NCBI RefSeq assembly: GCF_003614435.1
Contig: NZ_CP025546.1
Span: forward strand, 372,001 to 436,000
Length of the DNA stretch: 64,000 nucleotides
Origin: Mycobacterium paragordonae
GTDB lineage: Bacteria > Actinomycetota > Actinomycetes > Mycobacteriales > Mycobacteriaceae
Direction of reading: 5' to 3'
Position 1 is the stretch's first letter. Every line of letters starts with the position of its first letter. A model generated the notes under the pieces. That model was not told the origin of the DNA and did no database searches. It saw nothing but the letters and a program-made list of their open reading frames with translations. A program made the translations under genes and the position numbers. Shown here in pieces: positions 1-9,235 of this stretch.

Positions 1-1573
1 CCCGGCGCAGCGCCAGCACGCTGCCCTCGGCGTCGGCGGAGATGTACAGGGTGCCGTCGGGTCCGGCGGCGAGCCCCGCGAACGGTCCCTGCGGCCCGGA
101 GAACGGCGGCATCCCACGCAGTGGTTTGGGGATGACGCCGGGCGGCGCGCCGACCGGCAGGTCTGAAGCGACGGTGACCCGGGCCCCGCTGTCCAGGTCG
201 ACGGCGACGAGTTCCTTTGCGCCGGAATCCACGACGTACACCTGCCGGTCCCGCACCAGTAGCCCCTGCGGTTGCTGCAGCCCCTCGATCAACGGCCCGC
301 CGCCCACCCGCAACACCCGACCCGCGCCGGCCTCGGACACCAGGCACGTCCCGTCGGGGGCTATGGCCACACCGACGGGCTCATGCAGGCCGGATGCCAG
401 AACTTCCACGTCACCCGCCCGGATGCTCAGCACCCGGCCGGCGCCCAGCTCGGCCACCACTATGGCGCCTCCGGGCGCGATGGCGACGCCATACAGCTGA
501 TCGAAACCCTGTGCCAGCACCTCGCTTTCGCTGCTCGCCGGTCGATAGCGGGCAACCTCTCCGTTCGAAGTGGTGACGATGAACTCGCCGGGTCCCGCCG
601 GTGCCAGGCCACGCAGAAAGCCGGGATAGCCGGGACTGAACAGCATGCCGGCGGTGTGCAGCGCACCATCGATCAGCTCGTAGAAATATGTTCCGTCGGC
701 TATGTAGAGGTTGCCGTCGGCGCCTACCGCAAGGTCCAACGGCCAGTTCAGCCCGCCGCCGAGCACCGTCCGGGTCTGGCCGTCCCCGAGGATTTCGGTG
801 ATCTCACCGGTGAAGTTCGAGACGAACAACCGGTTGTCAACGAAGGTCAGGTTGTCCAGACCAGGATTCAGCTGCGCCAGGACATTAGTTTGCCCGGTAC
901 GCGGGTCGATGCGCAGCACCTGGCCGCTGTGCACTTGCGTGGAAACCAGATAGCCCTCGGCATCGAACTTGACCGCATCCGGCACGCCCAGGTCGCCCGC
1001 CACCCGTTGCGGATCGCCGCCGTCCGGGTCGATGCGCCAGATTTCGTTGGCGCCCATCACCGGGAAATACAGGAGCCCGTCGGGACCGACTTCCATCGCG
1101 TTCGGCGACGGCACGTTCTCCAGCAGCACCCTGGGCGGGCCGCCGGCACAATCGAGTTCCACCAGACGTCCCCCCGCGCGGCATTCGCCGATGAACAACC
1201 GGCCCCGGTGAACGGTGATGCCGTTGGCGGACGGCAGGTCGTCCCGCAACACACGGATGTGGCCGCGGGTGTCGCGCATGCTCACCCGGCCGTCCATCAC
1301 CTCGGTGGCGTACAGGTTGCCCTCCAAATCGAAGGCCACGTCATCCGGCGCGACGATGTCGCCGCCCTTGGCGCTCACCGTGTCGATTTGTCCGGTCTGC
1401 GGGTCGAGCGCGCTGATCTGACTGCCGGTCACCTGCGCGATGTAGACGCGGCCGTCGGGGCCGGTGCGCAGACCGTTGGCCCCGAATAGGCGGCTGGGCT
1501 CGGTGACTCGCGTCAGGGCCCAGCCCTCCGCGACGCGCGGTGGCCGCGCGGCGCTGTAGCGAGCAGCCTTCAC
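1..1573 (-). CDS. SMP-30/gluconolactonase-type beta-propeller protein, partial (3' end beyond window)
   Basis: Reading the minus strand from a GTG at 1573 gives an open frame that runs off the left edge (about 524 codons). It holds recurring blades of the form GPDGxxYI / PDGxLY, for example GPDGRVYIAQ near residue 35 and GPDGTLYISAD near the window edge. This pattern is typical of NHL/SMP-30/gluconolactonase beta-propellers, many of which hydrolyse lactones. No signal peptide is evident, so it is probably cytoplasmic. It is divergent from the oxygenase operon starting at 1710, with inverted repeats in between. A lactonase role fits a neighbouring Baeyer-Villiger enzyme, but this is inference. 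The start is chosen because it is the first GTG before the conserved region, and no strong ribosome binding site is visible. The plus-strand frame over the same bases is a high-GC shadow. Confidence 0.75.
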   Translation of the reverse strand, partial: MKAARYSAARPPRVAEGWALTRVTEPSRLFGANGLRTGPDGRVYIAQVTGSQISALDPQTGQIDTVSAKGGDIVAPDDVAFDLEGNLYATEVMDGRVSMRDTRGHIRVLRDDLPSANGITVHRGRLFIGECRAGGRLVELDCAGGPPRVLLENVPSPNAMEVGPDGLLYFPVMGANEIWRIDPDGGDPQRVAGDLGVPDAVKFDAEGYLVSTQVHSGQVLRIDPRTGQTNVLAQLNPGLDNLTFVDNRLFVSNFTGEITEILGDGQTRTVLGGGLNWPLDLAVGADGNLYIADGTYFYELIDGALHTAGMLFSPGYPGFLRGLAPAGPGEFIVTTSNGEVARYRPASSESEVLAQGFDQLYGVAIAPGGAIVVAELGAGRVLSIRAGDVEVLASGLHEPVGVAIAPDGTCLVSEAGAGRVLRVGGGPLIEGLQQPQGLLVRDRQVYVVDSGAKELVAVDLDSGARVTVASDLPVGAPPGVIPKPLRGMPPFSGPQGPFAGLAAGPDGTLYISADAEGSVLALRR

Positions 1574-1656
1574 CGCTCGGACGATAGCAATGCGCCGTGG
1601 TCCAGACAATAGCGAGCACCAAGTACGCTAGCGCCCTTGACGTGCGGGCTGCCTAA

Positions 1657-1690
1657 AGAGAATCATGCTCTCTAATGAGTGCACGTCATT
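1657..1690. promoter_or_regulatory. Two abutting inverted repeats (candidate operators)
   Basis: AGAGA-N7-TCTCT at 1657-1673 is followed directly by AATGA-N7-TCATT at 1674-1690. Both have 5-bp arms and a 7-nt spacer. They lie in the divergent gap between the SMP-30-type gene and the catabolic operon. The identical geometry suggests a dimeric repressor bound side by side. No regulator gene adjoins within the window, so the binding protein is unknown. Confidence 0.4.
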
Positions 1691-1709
1691 ATCATGTCCG
1701 GACAATTGG

Positions 1710-2573
1710 ATGAACACCGCCCAGCTGAGCCTCGCCGGGAGAGCCGTGGTGGTAGCCGGCGCCGCCGGCGGCGGGATCGGCACCACCGTGGCACGCGTCG
1801 TCGCGGAGGCCGGCGCGACCGTGGTCGCGGTCAGTCGTGGCCGTGCAAATCTCGACCAGCACATCGGGCCGCTGATGGACGAAGGACTGCCGGTCGTTCC
1901 GGTGGTCGCCGACGTGTCCACCGATGACGGCGTGGCCTCCGTGATGGAGGCAGCGACCGGCGCCGGCGACGAGCTCTACGGACTGGTGAATGTCGCCGGC
2001 GGCGCCGACCCGTCGACGTGGATGCCGGCCACCCGGGTGACCCGGAGCGACTGGCGGGATCTGTTCACGCAGAACCTCGAGACGATGTTCTTCATGAGCC
2101 AGGCCGTGGCCGCCGAACTCAGGCGCCGCCGACTCCCCGGCTCGATCGTGTCGATCTCGTCGATCAGCGGGATGAATACCGCCCCGTTCCACATTGCCTA
2201 CGGCACCGCCAAGGCCGCCATCGTCGCGGTAACCCGGTCCATGGCAGCCGAATTGGCCTGTGCGGATGCCGGGCACGCCATCCGGGTCAACGCCGTGGCC
2301 CCCGGTGTCACCGCGACACCGGCGTCACAGACCTACACCGACCACGATCCGGCCCGCGACCGTCAAGCCATCGCCATGGGGCGGCGCGGCCGACCCGACG
2401 AGGTGGCCGGCGCGGTGTTGTTCCTGCTGTCGGACCTGTCGTCGTACATCACCGGGCAGACGTTGCTGGTCGACGGGGGCCTGAACCTCAAGTGGGGGCA
2501 TCTGGGTGCTGACAACACCTCGCTGTTCCTCAAGGACGAATCGTTCCGCGCGGCGATCAAGCAGTGGGACTAG
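1710..2573 (+). CDS. Short-chain dehydrogenase/reductase (SDR), first gene of catabolic operon
   Basis: A classical SDR of about 287 aa. It probably oxidises an alcohol to a ketone (or the reverse) with NAD(P). Visible features are a glycine-rich cofactor site, [11 protein letters not shown], near the N terminus; NVAGG; the catalytic Ser in [15 protein letters not shown] as the YxxxK motif; and a C-terminal [10 protein letters not shown]. The start is set at ATG 1710, just before the Rossmann strand. An upstream in-frame start at 1665 would add 15 unconserved residues and run through the inverted repeats. The stop lies 12 nt before the Rieske gene, so the two are probably co-transcribed. The substrate is unknown. 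Confidence 0.85.
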   Translation: MNTAQLSLAGRAVVVAGAAGGGIGTTVARVVAEAGATVVAVSRGRANLDQHIGPLMDEGLPVVPVVADVSTDDGVASVMEAATGAGDELYGLVNVAGGADPSTWMPATRVTRSDWRDLFTQNLETMFFMSQAVAAELRRRRLPGSIVSISSISGMNTAPFHIAYGTAKAAIVAVTRSMAAELACADAGHAIRVNAVAPGVTATPASQTYTDHDPARDRQAIAMGRRGRPDEVAGAVLFLLSDLSSYITGQTLLVDGGLNLKWGHLGADNTSLFLKDESFRAAIKQWD

Positions 2574-2585
2574 AAGGAACGAGAT

Positions 2586-3959
2586 ATGGACCGAGATAGG
2601 GACGCAGACCTGAGCGAACCCATGACCATCGCCGTCGAGGCCTACCTCTCGCAGGACTATGCCCGCGCCGAACGAGACAAGTTGTGGCGCAGGGTGTGGC
2701 AGCAGGTGGGCCGGGTGGAGGATCTCCCCAGGGTCGGCAGCTACCTGACCTACGACATCCTTGACGACTCGATCCTGGTGGTGCGCACCGGTCCCGACAC
2801 CTTCAAGGCCCATCACAACGTATGCGTGCACCGCGGGCGCCGCCTCGTTGACACCCCCCTCGGCGCCAAAAATGCTTGCGGACAGAAGAAGTCGTTCGTC
2901 TGCGGCTTCCACGGCTGGACCTACGACCAGGACGGCACCTGCATTCACATCCCCGAGCAGGCCGACTGGCAGGGCGCGCTGACCCCGGAAAACACGCACC
3001 TGAGCACGGTGAACGTCGACACCTGGGGCGGCTGGATCTGGATCAACATGGACCCCGCCGCCGAGCCGCTGCGCGACTACCTGGAACCGGCCGCGACCAT
3101 GCTGGATCCGTTCAACCTGCAGGACATGCGCTGCAAATGGCGAAAGTGGCTGCATTTCCAGTGCAATTGGAAGGTCGCGATGGAGGCCTTCAACGAGACC
3201 TACCATGTCGCGACCACGCATCCGCAGTTCAACAAGTTCGGCAACTTCCGGGGTTGGGCGGCCGCGCACGGCAAGCACAGCAACATCGGCTACGACGCGC
3301 CGACGGACCTGGCCGAGACCAAATCCAAGATCCGGCTCGGTACTGGGGCCGACCCGCGCGTCTCGACCGCCGAGATGCAGCTTTACACCCTCGAGGAGAC
3401 GAACGCGACCACCACCAGGACGCTGGTCGACGCGGCGGTGCGACTGGTCGACGAACTACCTGAGGACGCACCGGCCGATCAGGTGCTCAGTCACTGGCTG
3501 GCGTCGGCACGCAAAGACGACGAAGCGCGCGGCGTGACCTGGCCGACCATTGATCCCGAGCACCTGGCCAACAGCGGAACCGCCTGGCAGATCTTCCCGA
3601 ACTTCCAGATCGGTCAGGGCATGACCACCGCCCTGTGTTACAGCGCGCGCCCGCACGGCTACGATCCCGACCAGTGCATATTCGAAGCTTCCTGCTACGA
3701 GCTTTACCCGAAAGGCGAAGAGCCGCAGACCGAATGGGTGTACGCACCACCGGATGACCCGAACTGGCGCAGCGTTCTGCCGCAGGACTTCTCAAATATG
3801 GCCGCGGTGCAGCAGGGCATGAAGTCGTTGGGATTCCGCGGACCCAAACCCAACCCGTACATGGAACGCAGTACCGCAAACCTGCACCACAATCTCGCGA
3901 AGTACATGGGGACCGGCGCCCCGCAACATTTGGCAACAGAGACGGAGATGCAACGATGA
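2586..3959 (+). CDS. Rieske non-haem iron aromatic/alicyclic ring-hydroxylating oxygenase, alpha subunit
   Basis: A 457-aa terminal oxygenase. The Rieske [2Fe-2S] ligands are Cys80-x-His82 and Cys106-x2-His109 (in FVCGFHGW). The catalytic domain has the mononuclear iron region, NETYHVATTHPQ, at about residues 200-212. Such enzymes hydroxylate or O-demethylate hydrophobic substrates using electrons from a ferredoxin and reductase. Neither a beta subunit nor a dedicated reductase is encoded nearby, so electron partners must come from elsewhere. A GGAACGAG stretch precedes the ATG. The last 4 nt overlap the next gene (ATGA), indicating translational coupling. The substrate cannot be told from the sequence. 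Confidence 0.88.
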   Translation: MDRDRDADLSEPMTIAVEAYLSQDYARAERDKLWRRVWQQVGRVEDLPRVGSYLTYDILDDSILVVRTGPDTFKAHHNVCVHRGRRLVDTPLGAKNACGQKKSFVCGFHGWTYDQDGTCIHIPEQADWQGALTPENTHLSTVNVDTWGGWIWINMDPAAEPLRDYLEPAATMLDPFNLQDMRCKWRKWLHFQCNWKVAMEAFNETYHVATTHPQFNKFGNFRGWAAAHGKHSNIGYDAPTDLAETKSKIRLGTGADPRVSTAEMQLYTLEETNATTTRTLVDAAVRLVDELPEDAPADQVLSHWLASARKDDEARGVTWPTIDPEHLANSGTAWQIFPNFQIGQGMTTALCYSARPHGYDPDQCIFEASCYELYPKGEEPQTEWVYAPPDDPNWRSVLPQDFSNMAAVQQGMKSLGFRGPKPNPYMERSTANLHHNLAKYMGTGAPQHLATETEMQR

Positions 3960-5134
3960 AGGTCAATCTCGGCTTCGGAGCACACAATTCGCAGGACTGG
4001 GAGCGGGTGCTGGACGGAGACTTCAGCCGGCCACCGGCCACCCCGGACTGGGAGTGCGTCCAGGGCACCCTGGCGATCGCCGACCTGGCCGAGCCGCTGG
4101 GATTCGACGGCATCTGGATGCCGGAGCACTGCGGCACACCGTATGGCATGACGCCCAACCCGATTCAGGCGTTGAGCTATTTTGCCGGACGCACCGAACG
4201 CATCAGCCTGGGCACCTTCGTCGTGGTGGCGCCCTGGTGGCATCCGGTCCGCCTGGCACATCAGATCGCCTACCTCGACATCATCTCCAACGGGCGCTAC
4301 AACACGATCGGGATCGGGCGCGGAGTGTCCAAGGGTGAGTTCGACGCAGTCGGGGTGCCGCGGGAGGAAAGCCGTCAGCGGTTCAACGAGACGTTGGACA
4401 TCCTGCAACTGGCGCTGTCGGGTGAGCGGTTCGCCTATGAGGGCGAGATCTTCACGGTGCCGGAGATGTCGCTTCGGCCCGAACCGCGAAGCGGTGACCT
4501 GTTCTCGCGTATCTACAGCTCGTCCTCGACGGCAGAGTCCCTGGAAATCCTGTCGCGGCGCGGCATGGTGCCGCTGTTCGTGGGCAACAAGCCGATCGAG
4601 GATGCCGGGCGGGAAGTGCAGCAGGTGAACATCTTCCGCAAAGAAGAGGGCCTGCGGCCGTGCCAGCCCAAGAACGTGATGTTCATGTACTGCACGCCGG
4701 ACGCTCGGGACGCGGCAAAATCCGAGGAGTGGATCTGGACCGCGAACCGCGACGTCACCGTCCACTACGGCTTCGCCGACGCATCGAACTTCAAGGGCGT
4801 CAAAGGATACGAAGCGTATGCGGCTCGCGAAGCCACAGCCACCGCCGTGCTGGCCTCCTCCGTGACGGCCGATGCCAAGGGCGCCCCGAAGACTCCCGGG
4901 TATCACGCCTCCAACCTGTTGATCGGCACGCCGGAGGAGATCTACCATCGGATCGTCGCGGCCCAGGAGGCCTGCTCGTTCTCGGAGCTGACGATCGTTC
5001 CGCAATTCGGCACCATGCCCTACGACGAGGCGATGGACAGCACGCGCCTGTTCGCCGAGGAGGTGTTGCCCGCCGTGCACGAGATGGCCGCACCGCTGCA
5101 TCCCGCGGCGTTGCCGGAGAACGCATTGGCATGA
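3956..5134 (+). CDS. LLM-class flavin-dependent oxidoreductase (luciferase-like monooxygenase)
   Basis: A 392-aa bacterial luciferase-fold protein. Visible family features are GFDGIWMPEHCG near residues 45-56, the sequence RISLGTFVVVAPWWHP, and IGIGRG followed by a long LLM-type C-terminal helix region. These enzymes use FMNH2 or F420 for monooxygenation or hydride transfer. The ATG overlaps the Rieske stop (ATGA at 3956-3959), and its own stop overlaps the Baeyer-Villiger gene in the same way. That places it firmly in the catabolic operon. Whether it is a monooxygenase or an F420-dependent dehydrogenase is not decidable here. Confidence 0.85.
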   Translation: MKVNLGFGAHNSQDWERVLDGDFSRPPATPDWECVQGTLAIADLAEPLGFDGIWMPEHCGTPYGMTPNPIQALSYFAGRTERISLGTFVVVAPWWHPVRLAHQIAYLDIISNGRYNTIGIGRGVSKGEFDAVGVPREESRQRFNETLDILQLALSGERFAYEGEIFTVPEMSLRPEPRSGDLFSRIYSSSSTAESLEILSRRGMVPLFVGNKPIEDAGREVQQVNIFRKEEGLRPCQPKNVMFMYCTPDARDAAKSEEWIWTANRDVTVHYGFADASNFKGVKGYEAYAAREATATAVLASSVTADAKGAPKTPGYHASNLLIGTPEEIYHRIVAAQEACSFSELTIVPQFGTMPYDEAMDSTRLFAEEVLPAVHEMAAPLHPAALPENALA

Positions 5135-6969
5135 CCGGCATTTCCGACTGCCCGCCCACCACGACGCCGGACGATGTCGACCTGCCCGCAATGCGCGAGA
5201 AGTATCGGCAGGAACGCGAAAAGCGCCTGCGGCCGGAGGGTTCTCAGCAGTACATCGAACTGGTAGACGAGTTCGCCGGCTTCTACGAGATCGATCCGTA
5301 CTCGCCCGATCTGGTTCGTGACCCGATCTCCGCCGACATCGACGTGGCCGTCCTCGGCGGAGGGTTCGGCGGTCTGCTGTGCGCCGCGCACCTGAAGAAG
5401 GCCGGTGTGCAAGACGTCCGCATCATCGAACTGGGCGGCGACTTCGGCGGTGTGTGGTATTGGAACCGCTATCCCGGCTTGCAGTGCGACAACGAATCCT
5501 ACTGCTACATACCGCTATTGGAAGAGCTCAACTTCATCCCCAGTAAGAAGTTCGCTGACGGCACCGAAATCTACGAACACTGCCGGCGTATCGGGAAACA
5601 CTACGGACTCTACGATTCCGCGCTGTTCTCCACGCAGGTACGGGCGCTGCATTGGGACGACGAGATCAAACGCTGGCGGGTCGGCACCAATCGCGACGAC
5701 GACATCCGGGCGCGGTTCGTGGTGATCGCCTCCGGTCCGTTCCACCGGCCGAAACTGCCCGGTATCCCAGGCATCAAGGACTTTCAGGGGCACAGCTTCC
5801 ACTCGTCGCGCTGGGACTACGGCTACACCGGCGGGGACGCCACCGGCGGGATGGACGGGCTGAGTGACAAACGGGTCGCCGTCGTGGGAACCGGGGCGAC
5901 CGCCGTGCAGATCGTGCCCTTCCTGGGCCGTTATGCCAAGCAGCTGTACGTGTTTCAGCGCACCCCGTCCTCGGTTGGGGTGCGGAACAATACGCCGACC
6001 GACCCGGAATGGGTCAAGTCGCTGCAGCCGGGCTGGCAGAAGGAACGCCAGCGCAACTTCCACGCCTGGACATTCGAGGGAATGGCGCCGGGCCAGCCGG
6101 ATCTCGTTTGCGACTTCTGGACGGAACTGGGCCGCAACACGGCCGCCCGGGTGCTGGCACTGCCCGATCCCGCGGCGATGACCCCCGAGCAATTCATGGC
6201 TATCCGTGAGGAGGAAGACTACAAACTGATGGAGCGCCTGCGGCGCCGGATCGAGCAGATCGTCGACGACCCCGAGACCGCCGACGCCCTCAAGCCCTAC
6301 TACCGGTTCCTGTGCAAACGCCCGTGCACCAACGACGACTACCTCCCGACGTTTAACCGACCGAACGTGACACTGGTCGACGTCTCCGGCACCAAAGGGG
6401 TGGAGCGGGCGACGGCAAAGGGGTTGGTGGCCAACGGGATCGAATACGAAGTGGACTGCATCATCTACGCCAGCGGGTTCGAGATCACCACCGAACTGCG
6501 CCGCCGCTACTCCATGGAGACGATCGAAGGTCGCGACGGGTTGTCGCTCTTCGACTACTGGCACGACGGATACCGGACGTTGCACGGAATGACGAGCCGC
6601 GGTTTCCCCAATCAGTTCTTCACCGGCTTCACCCAGGTCGGGATCTCGGCGAACATCGCGGCGAACTACGAATTGCAGGGCGAGCACATCGCTTACATCA
6701 TCGCCCGGGCCCTCGAGCGCGGCGCGACGACGGTGGAGCCCAGCCAGGAGGCACAGGACGGGTGGTGCCGGACCATCCGCGAGACCGCGATCGACAACAG
6801 CCAGTTCGACTTGGAGTGCACGCCAGGCTATTACAACAACGAAGGCGGCGGGACCGAGGGAATCCGGTCGCACCTCGGCGAACCGTACGGGCCGGGCTTC
6901 TACGCCTTCGGTGACCTGCTCGCGCAGTGGCGGGCCAACGGTGATCTGGACGGCCTCGAGCTGAGATGA
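5131..6969 (+). CDS. Flavin-containing Baeyer-Villiger-type monooxygenase
   Basis: A 612-aa class B flavoprotein. The FAD Rossmann motif is LGGGFGGLLCAAH at about residue 75. The Baeyer-Villiger fingerprint is FQGHSFHSSRWD at about 217-228, matching FxGxxxHxxxW. A second dinucleotide (NADPH) motif, GTGATAVQI, lies at about 253. Enzymes of this class turn ketones into esters or lactones. The length is typical of the phenylacetone/cyclohexanone monooxygenase class, with an N-terminal extension of some 70 residues. The start ATG overlaps the previous stop (5131-5134). A longer in-frame reading back to 4660 exists but lies inside the LLM gene and is rejected. Confidence 0.9.
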   Translation: MTGISDCPPTTTPDDVDLPAMREKYRQEREKRLRPEGSQQYIELVDEFAGFYEIDPYSPDLVRDPISADIDVAVLGGGFGGLLCAAHLKKAGVQDVRIIELGGDFGGVWYWNRYPGLQCDNESYCYIPLLEELNFIPSKKFADGTEIYEHCRRIGKHYGLYDSALFSTQVRALHWDDEIKRWRVGTNRDDDIRARFVVIASGPFHRPKLPGIPGIKDFQGHSFHSSRWDYGYTGGDATGGMDGLSDKRVAVVGTGATAVQIVPFLGRYAKQLYVFQRTPSSVGVRNNTPTDPEWVKSLQPGWQKERQRNFHAWTFEGMAPGQPDLVCDFWTELGRNTAARVLALPDPAAMTPEQFMAIREEEDYKLMERLRRRIEQIVDDPETADALKPYYRFLCKRPCTNDDYLPTFNRPNVTLVDVSGTKGVERATAKGLVANGIEYEVDCIIYASGFEITTELRRRYSMETIEGRDGLSLFDYWHDGYRTLHGMTSRGFPNQFFTGFTQVGISANIAANYELQGEHIAYIIARALERGATTVEPSQEAQDGWCRTIRETAIDNSQFDLECTPGYYNNEGGGTEGIRSHLGEPYGPGFYAFGDLLAQWRANGDLDGLELR

Positions 6970-7901
6970 CCGAACTCAGATACGACAACCGGGTCGCGGT
7001 GATCACCGGCGCAGGCCGGGGCCTCGGCCGCGCGTATGCCCTGATGCTGGCGGCCCGGGGCGCCCGGATCGTGGTGAACGACACCGGCGGCACGCTGACC
7101 GGTGACGGCACGAATACCGCCCCGGCACAAGAGGTTGCGGCCGAGATCACGGCCGCCGGCGGCGACGCGGTGGCCAGTTGTGAGTCGGTGACCACCGCCG
7201 CGGGCGGGCAGGCGATCATCCAGACGGCGCTCGATCACTTCGGGCGGGTCGACATCCTGATCCACAATGCCGGCACGGTGCGGCGTGGTTCGCTGAAAGA
7301 GCTGAGCTACGAGGATTTCGACGCCGTCCTGGACGTACACCTCCGCGGTGCGTTCCATGTGCTGCGTCCGGCCTTTCCGTTGATGTGCGCCGCCGGTTAC
7401 GGCCGCATCGTGCTGACCTCCTCGATCGGCGGTATGTACGGCAATCAGGGCGTCGCCAATTACGCTGCCGCCAAAGCCGGTCTGATCGGTCTGTCCAACG
7501 TCGTCGCACTCGAAGGCGCGGCAGAGGGTGTGCTGTGCAACGTGATCGTCCCGTCCGCGGTGACGAGAATGGCCGAGGGCCTGGATATTTCGGCCTACCC
7601 CCCGATGGGTCCCGAACTGGTGGCGCCCGTGGTGGGTTTTCTCGCGCACGAATCCTGCTCGGTCAGCGGTGAAATGCTGGTCGCGATCGCGGGCCGCGTG
7701 GCCCGCGCGGTGATCGCAGAGAGTCCCGGCGTGCAGCGGCTGGCGTGGACCATCGAGGATGTCGCCGAACAGCTCTACGCGGTGCGAGACCTCAACGCAC
7801 CGCTGGTCTTCCCGGTGCTCCCGCACGGGCATGCCGATCACATCCGGTACAGCTTCGAGTCAGCGGCGTGGGCGATCGAGGAGAATGCCCACCATGTCTG
7901 A
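6966..7901 (+). CDS. SDR family oxidoreductase, hydroxyacyl-CoA dehydrogenase-like
   Basis: A 311-aa SDR. It has TGAGRGLGRAYAL near residue 15, IVVNDTGG after beta-2, NAG, the catalytic Ser in LTSSIGG, and YAAAKAG. The VND-GG segment and the relatively long C terminus resemble the dehydrogenase part of multifunctional enzyme type 2 (3-hydroxyacyl-CoA dehydrogenase) more than simple reductases. This would suit a CoA-bound substrate. It overlaps the upstream gene by 4 nt and the downstream CoA transferase by 8 nt. The exact substrate is unknown. Confidence 0.82.
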   Translation: MTELRYDNRVAVITGAGRGLGRAYALMLAARGARIVVNDTGGTLTGDGTNTAPAQEVAAEITAAGGDAVASCESVTTAAGGQAIIQTALDHFGRVDILIHNAGTVRRGSLKELSYEDFDAVLDVHLRGAFHVLRPAFPLMCAAGYGRIVLTSSIGGMYGNQGVANYAAAKAGLIGLSNVVALEGAAEGVLCNVIVPSAVTRMAEGLDISAYPPMGPELVAPVVGFLAHESCSVSGEMLVAIAGRVARAVIAESPGVQRLAWTIEDVAEQLYAVRDLNAPLVFPVLPHGHADHIRYSFESAAWAIEENAHHV

Positions 7902-9084
7902 GTCAAAGCCCGGTCCGCTGGCGGGCGTGCGCGTCGTCGACCTCACCGCCATGGTTATGGGCCCCTACTGCACCCAGATCATGGCCGACATGGGCGCCGA
8001 CGTCATCAAGATCGAGCCCCCACAGGGCGATGACACCCGCTACGTCTCGGTCGGCCCGGCGCCGGGGATGAGCGGCGTCTTCGTGAACGTCAATCGCGGC
8101 AAGCGCGGCGTCACTCTGGACCTGAAGTCCGAAGCCGGCCGAACCGCCCTGCAGGCCCTCATCGAACGTGCCGATGTCTTCATCCACTCGATGCGCGCCG
8201 CGGCGATCGGCCGGCTCGGACTGAGCTACGCCGAGGTCGCCGCCATCAAACCGGACATCGTGTACACCAACTGCTACGGGTACAGCCGGCGCGGTCCCAA
8301 GCGGGACCTGCCCGCCTACGACGACACCATTCAAGCCGCCTGCGGGTTGCCGTCCGTGCAGCAGCAGCTGACCGGCGAAGCCAACTATGTAGGGACGATC
8401 GTGGCCGACAAGGTCGCCGGCCTGACCGCGCTCTACGCCACGATGATGGCCCTTTTCCATCGGGAACGCACCGGTGAAGGGCAGGAGGTGGAGATCGGCA
8501 TGTTCGAGGCCATGGCCTCGTTCATGCTGGTCGAGCACGCCAACGGCGCGATGTTCGACCCGCCCCTGGGCCCCGCTGTCTACCCGCGCACGGTGGCGCC
8601 CAACCGGCGGCCGTACCGCACCAGCGACGGTTACGTCTCGGCCCTGATCTACAACGACAAACATTGGGCCGCCTTCACCGATGCGGTGCGACCGGAATGG
8701 AACAGCGAGCGGTACGCGACGCTGGAGGGCCGGGCGCGGCAGATCGACACCGTGTATGCACTGCTCGCCGAGACGTTCGCCCAGCGCACCACCCGGGAAT
8801 GGCTGGACCTGCTCCGCGAGCTGGAGATACCGGCATCGGCGCTGTCGTCTCCGGCGGCGTTGTTCGACGATCCGCAACTGGACGCCGTGGGTTTCTTCGA
8901 GACCGTGGACAGCCCCCATGGACCGGTGCGCTTCCCGGGTGTTCCGACCTGGTTCTCCCGTACTCCCGGCGGGGTCGCGGGGCCGGCTCCGGACCTGGGC
9001 GCACACACGTCCGAGGTGCTCGGCGAATTGGGCCTGAGCTGGATCGAGTCCGGCGTCGACGGGGTAGCCACCGAACCGGTGTGA
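7894..9084 (+). CDS. CaiB/BaiF (family III) CoA transferase
   Basis: A protein of about 396 aa that begins MSESKPGPLAGVRVVDLT, a typical family III opening. VRVVDLT is followed by ADMGADVIKIEPPQGD, and the nucleotide/CoA-binding VNVNRGKRGVTLDLK comes later. Family III enzymes move CoA between acids through a catalytic Asp; the most likely candidate lies in the PAYDDTIQA segment at about 140. The start at 7894 overlaps the preceding stop by 8 nt. A more upstream in-frame start at 7759 lies within the SDR and is not favoured. As the last gene of the operon it would activate the ring-opened acid for beta-oxidation; this is inference. Confidence 0.87.
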   Translation: MSESKPGPLAGVRVVDLTAMVMGPYCTQIMADMGADVIKIEPPQGDDTRYVSVGPAPGMSGVFVNVNRGKRGVTLDLKSEAGRTALQALIERADVFIHSMRAAAIGRLGLSYAEVAAIKPDIVYTNCYGYSRRGPKRDLPAYDDTIQAACGLPSVQQQLTGEANYVGTIVADKVAGLTALYATMMALFHRERTGEGQEVEIGMFEAMASFMLVEHANGAMFDPPLGPAVYPRTVAPNRRPYRTSDGYVSALIYNDKHWAAFTDAVRPEWNSERYATLEGRARQIDTVYALLAETFAQRTTREWLDLLRELEIPASALSSPAALFDDPQLDAVGFFETVDSPHGPVRFPGVPTWFSRTPGGVAGPAPDLGAHTSEVLGELGLSWIESGVDGVATEPV

Positions 9085-9119
9085 GCGCCACCCGCTCCGG
9101 TCTGCCACCTGCACCGCGG

Positions 9120-9136
9120 CCGAGCGGACCGCTCGG
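9120..9136 (+). terminator. GC-rich hairpin after the catabolic operon
   Basis: A perfect CCGAGCG-GAC-CGCTCGG stem-loop starts 36 nt after the CoA transferase stop. It has no T-run, which is usual for mycobacterial intrinsic-like terminators. The rest of 9085-9235 shows no other gene. Confidence 0.4.
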
Positions 9137-9235
9137 CAAATCCGTTGCGGTTCTTCGGTAATTCCGCGTGTCGCACCCCGATTCTGAGCGCGTCGCCCCT
9201 AAACTTTCTCGGATCAAGAGGAGGGGCAGCGACGT

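Noticed and set aside
272..1489. Long plus-strand open frame (405 codons) opposite the SMP-30-like gene
   Set aside because: Its translation is rich in H, R, Q and V without family features. The minus strand gives a coherent beta-propeller, so this is a high-GC shadow.
4660..5130. N-terminal extension of the Baeyer-Villiger enzyme
   Set aside because: It lies in another frame of the LLM gene. The ATG at 5131 overlaps the LLM stop and starts the recognisable protein.
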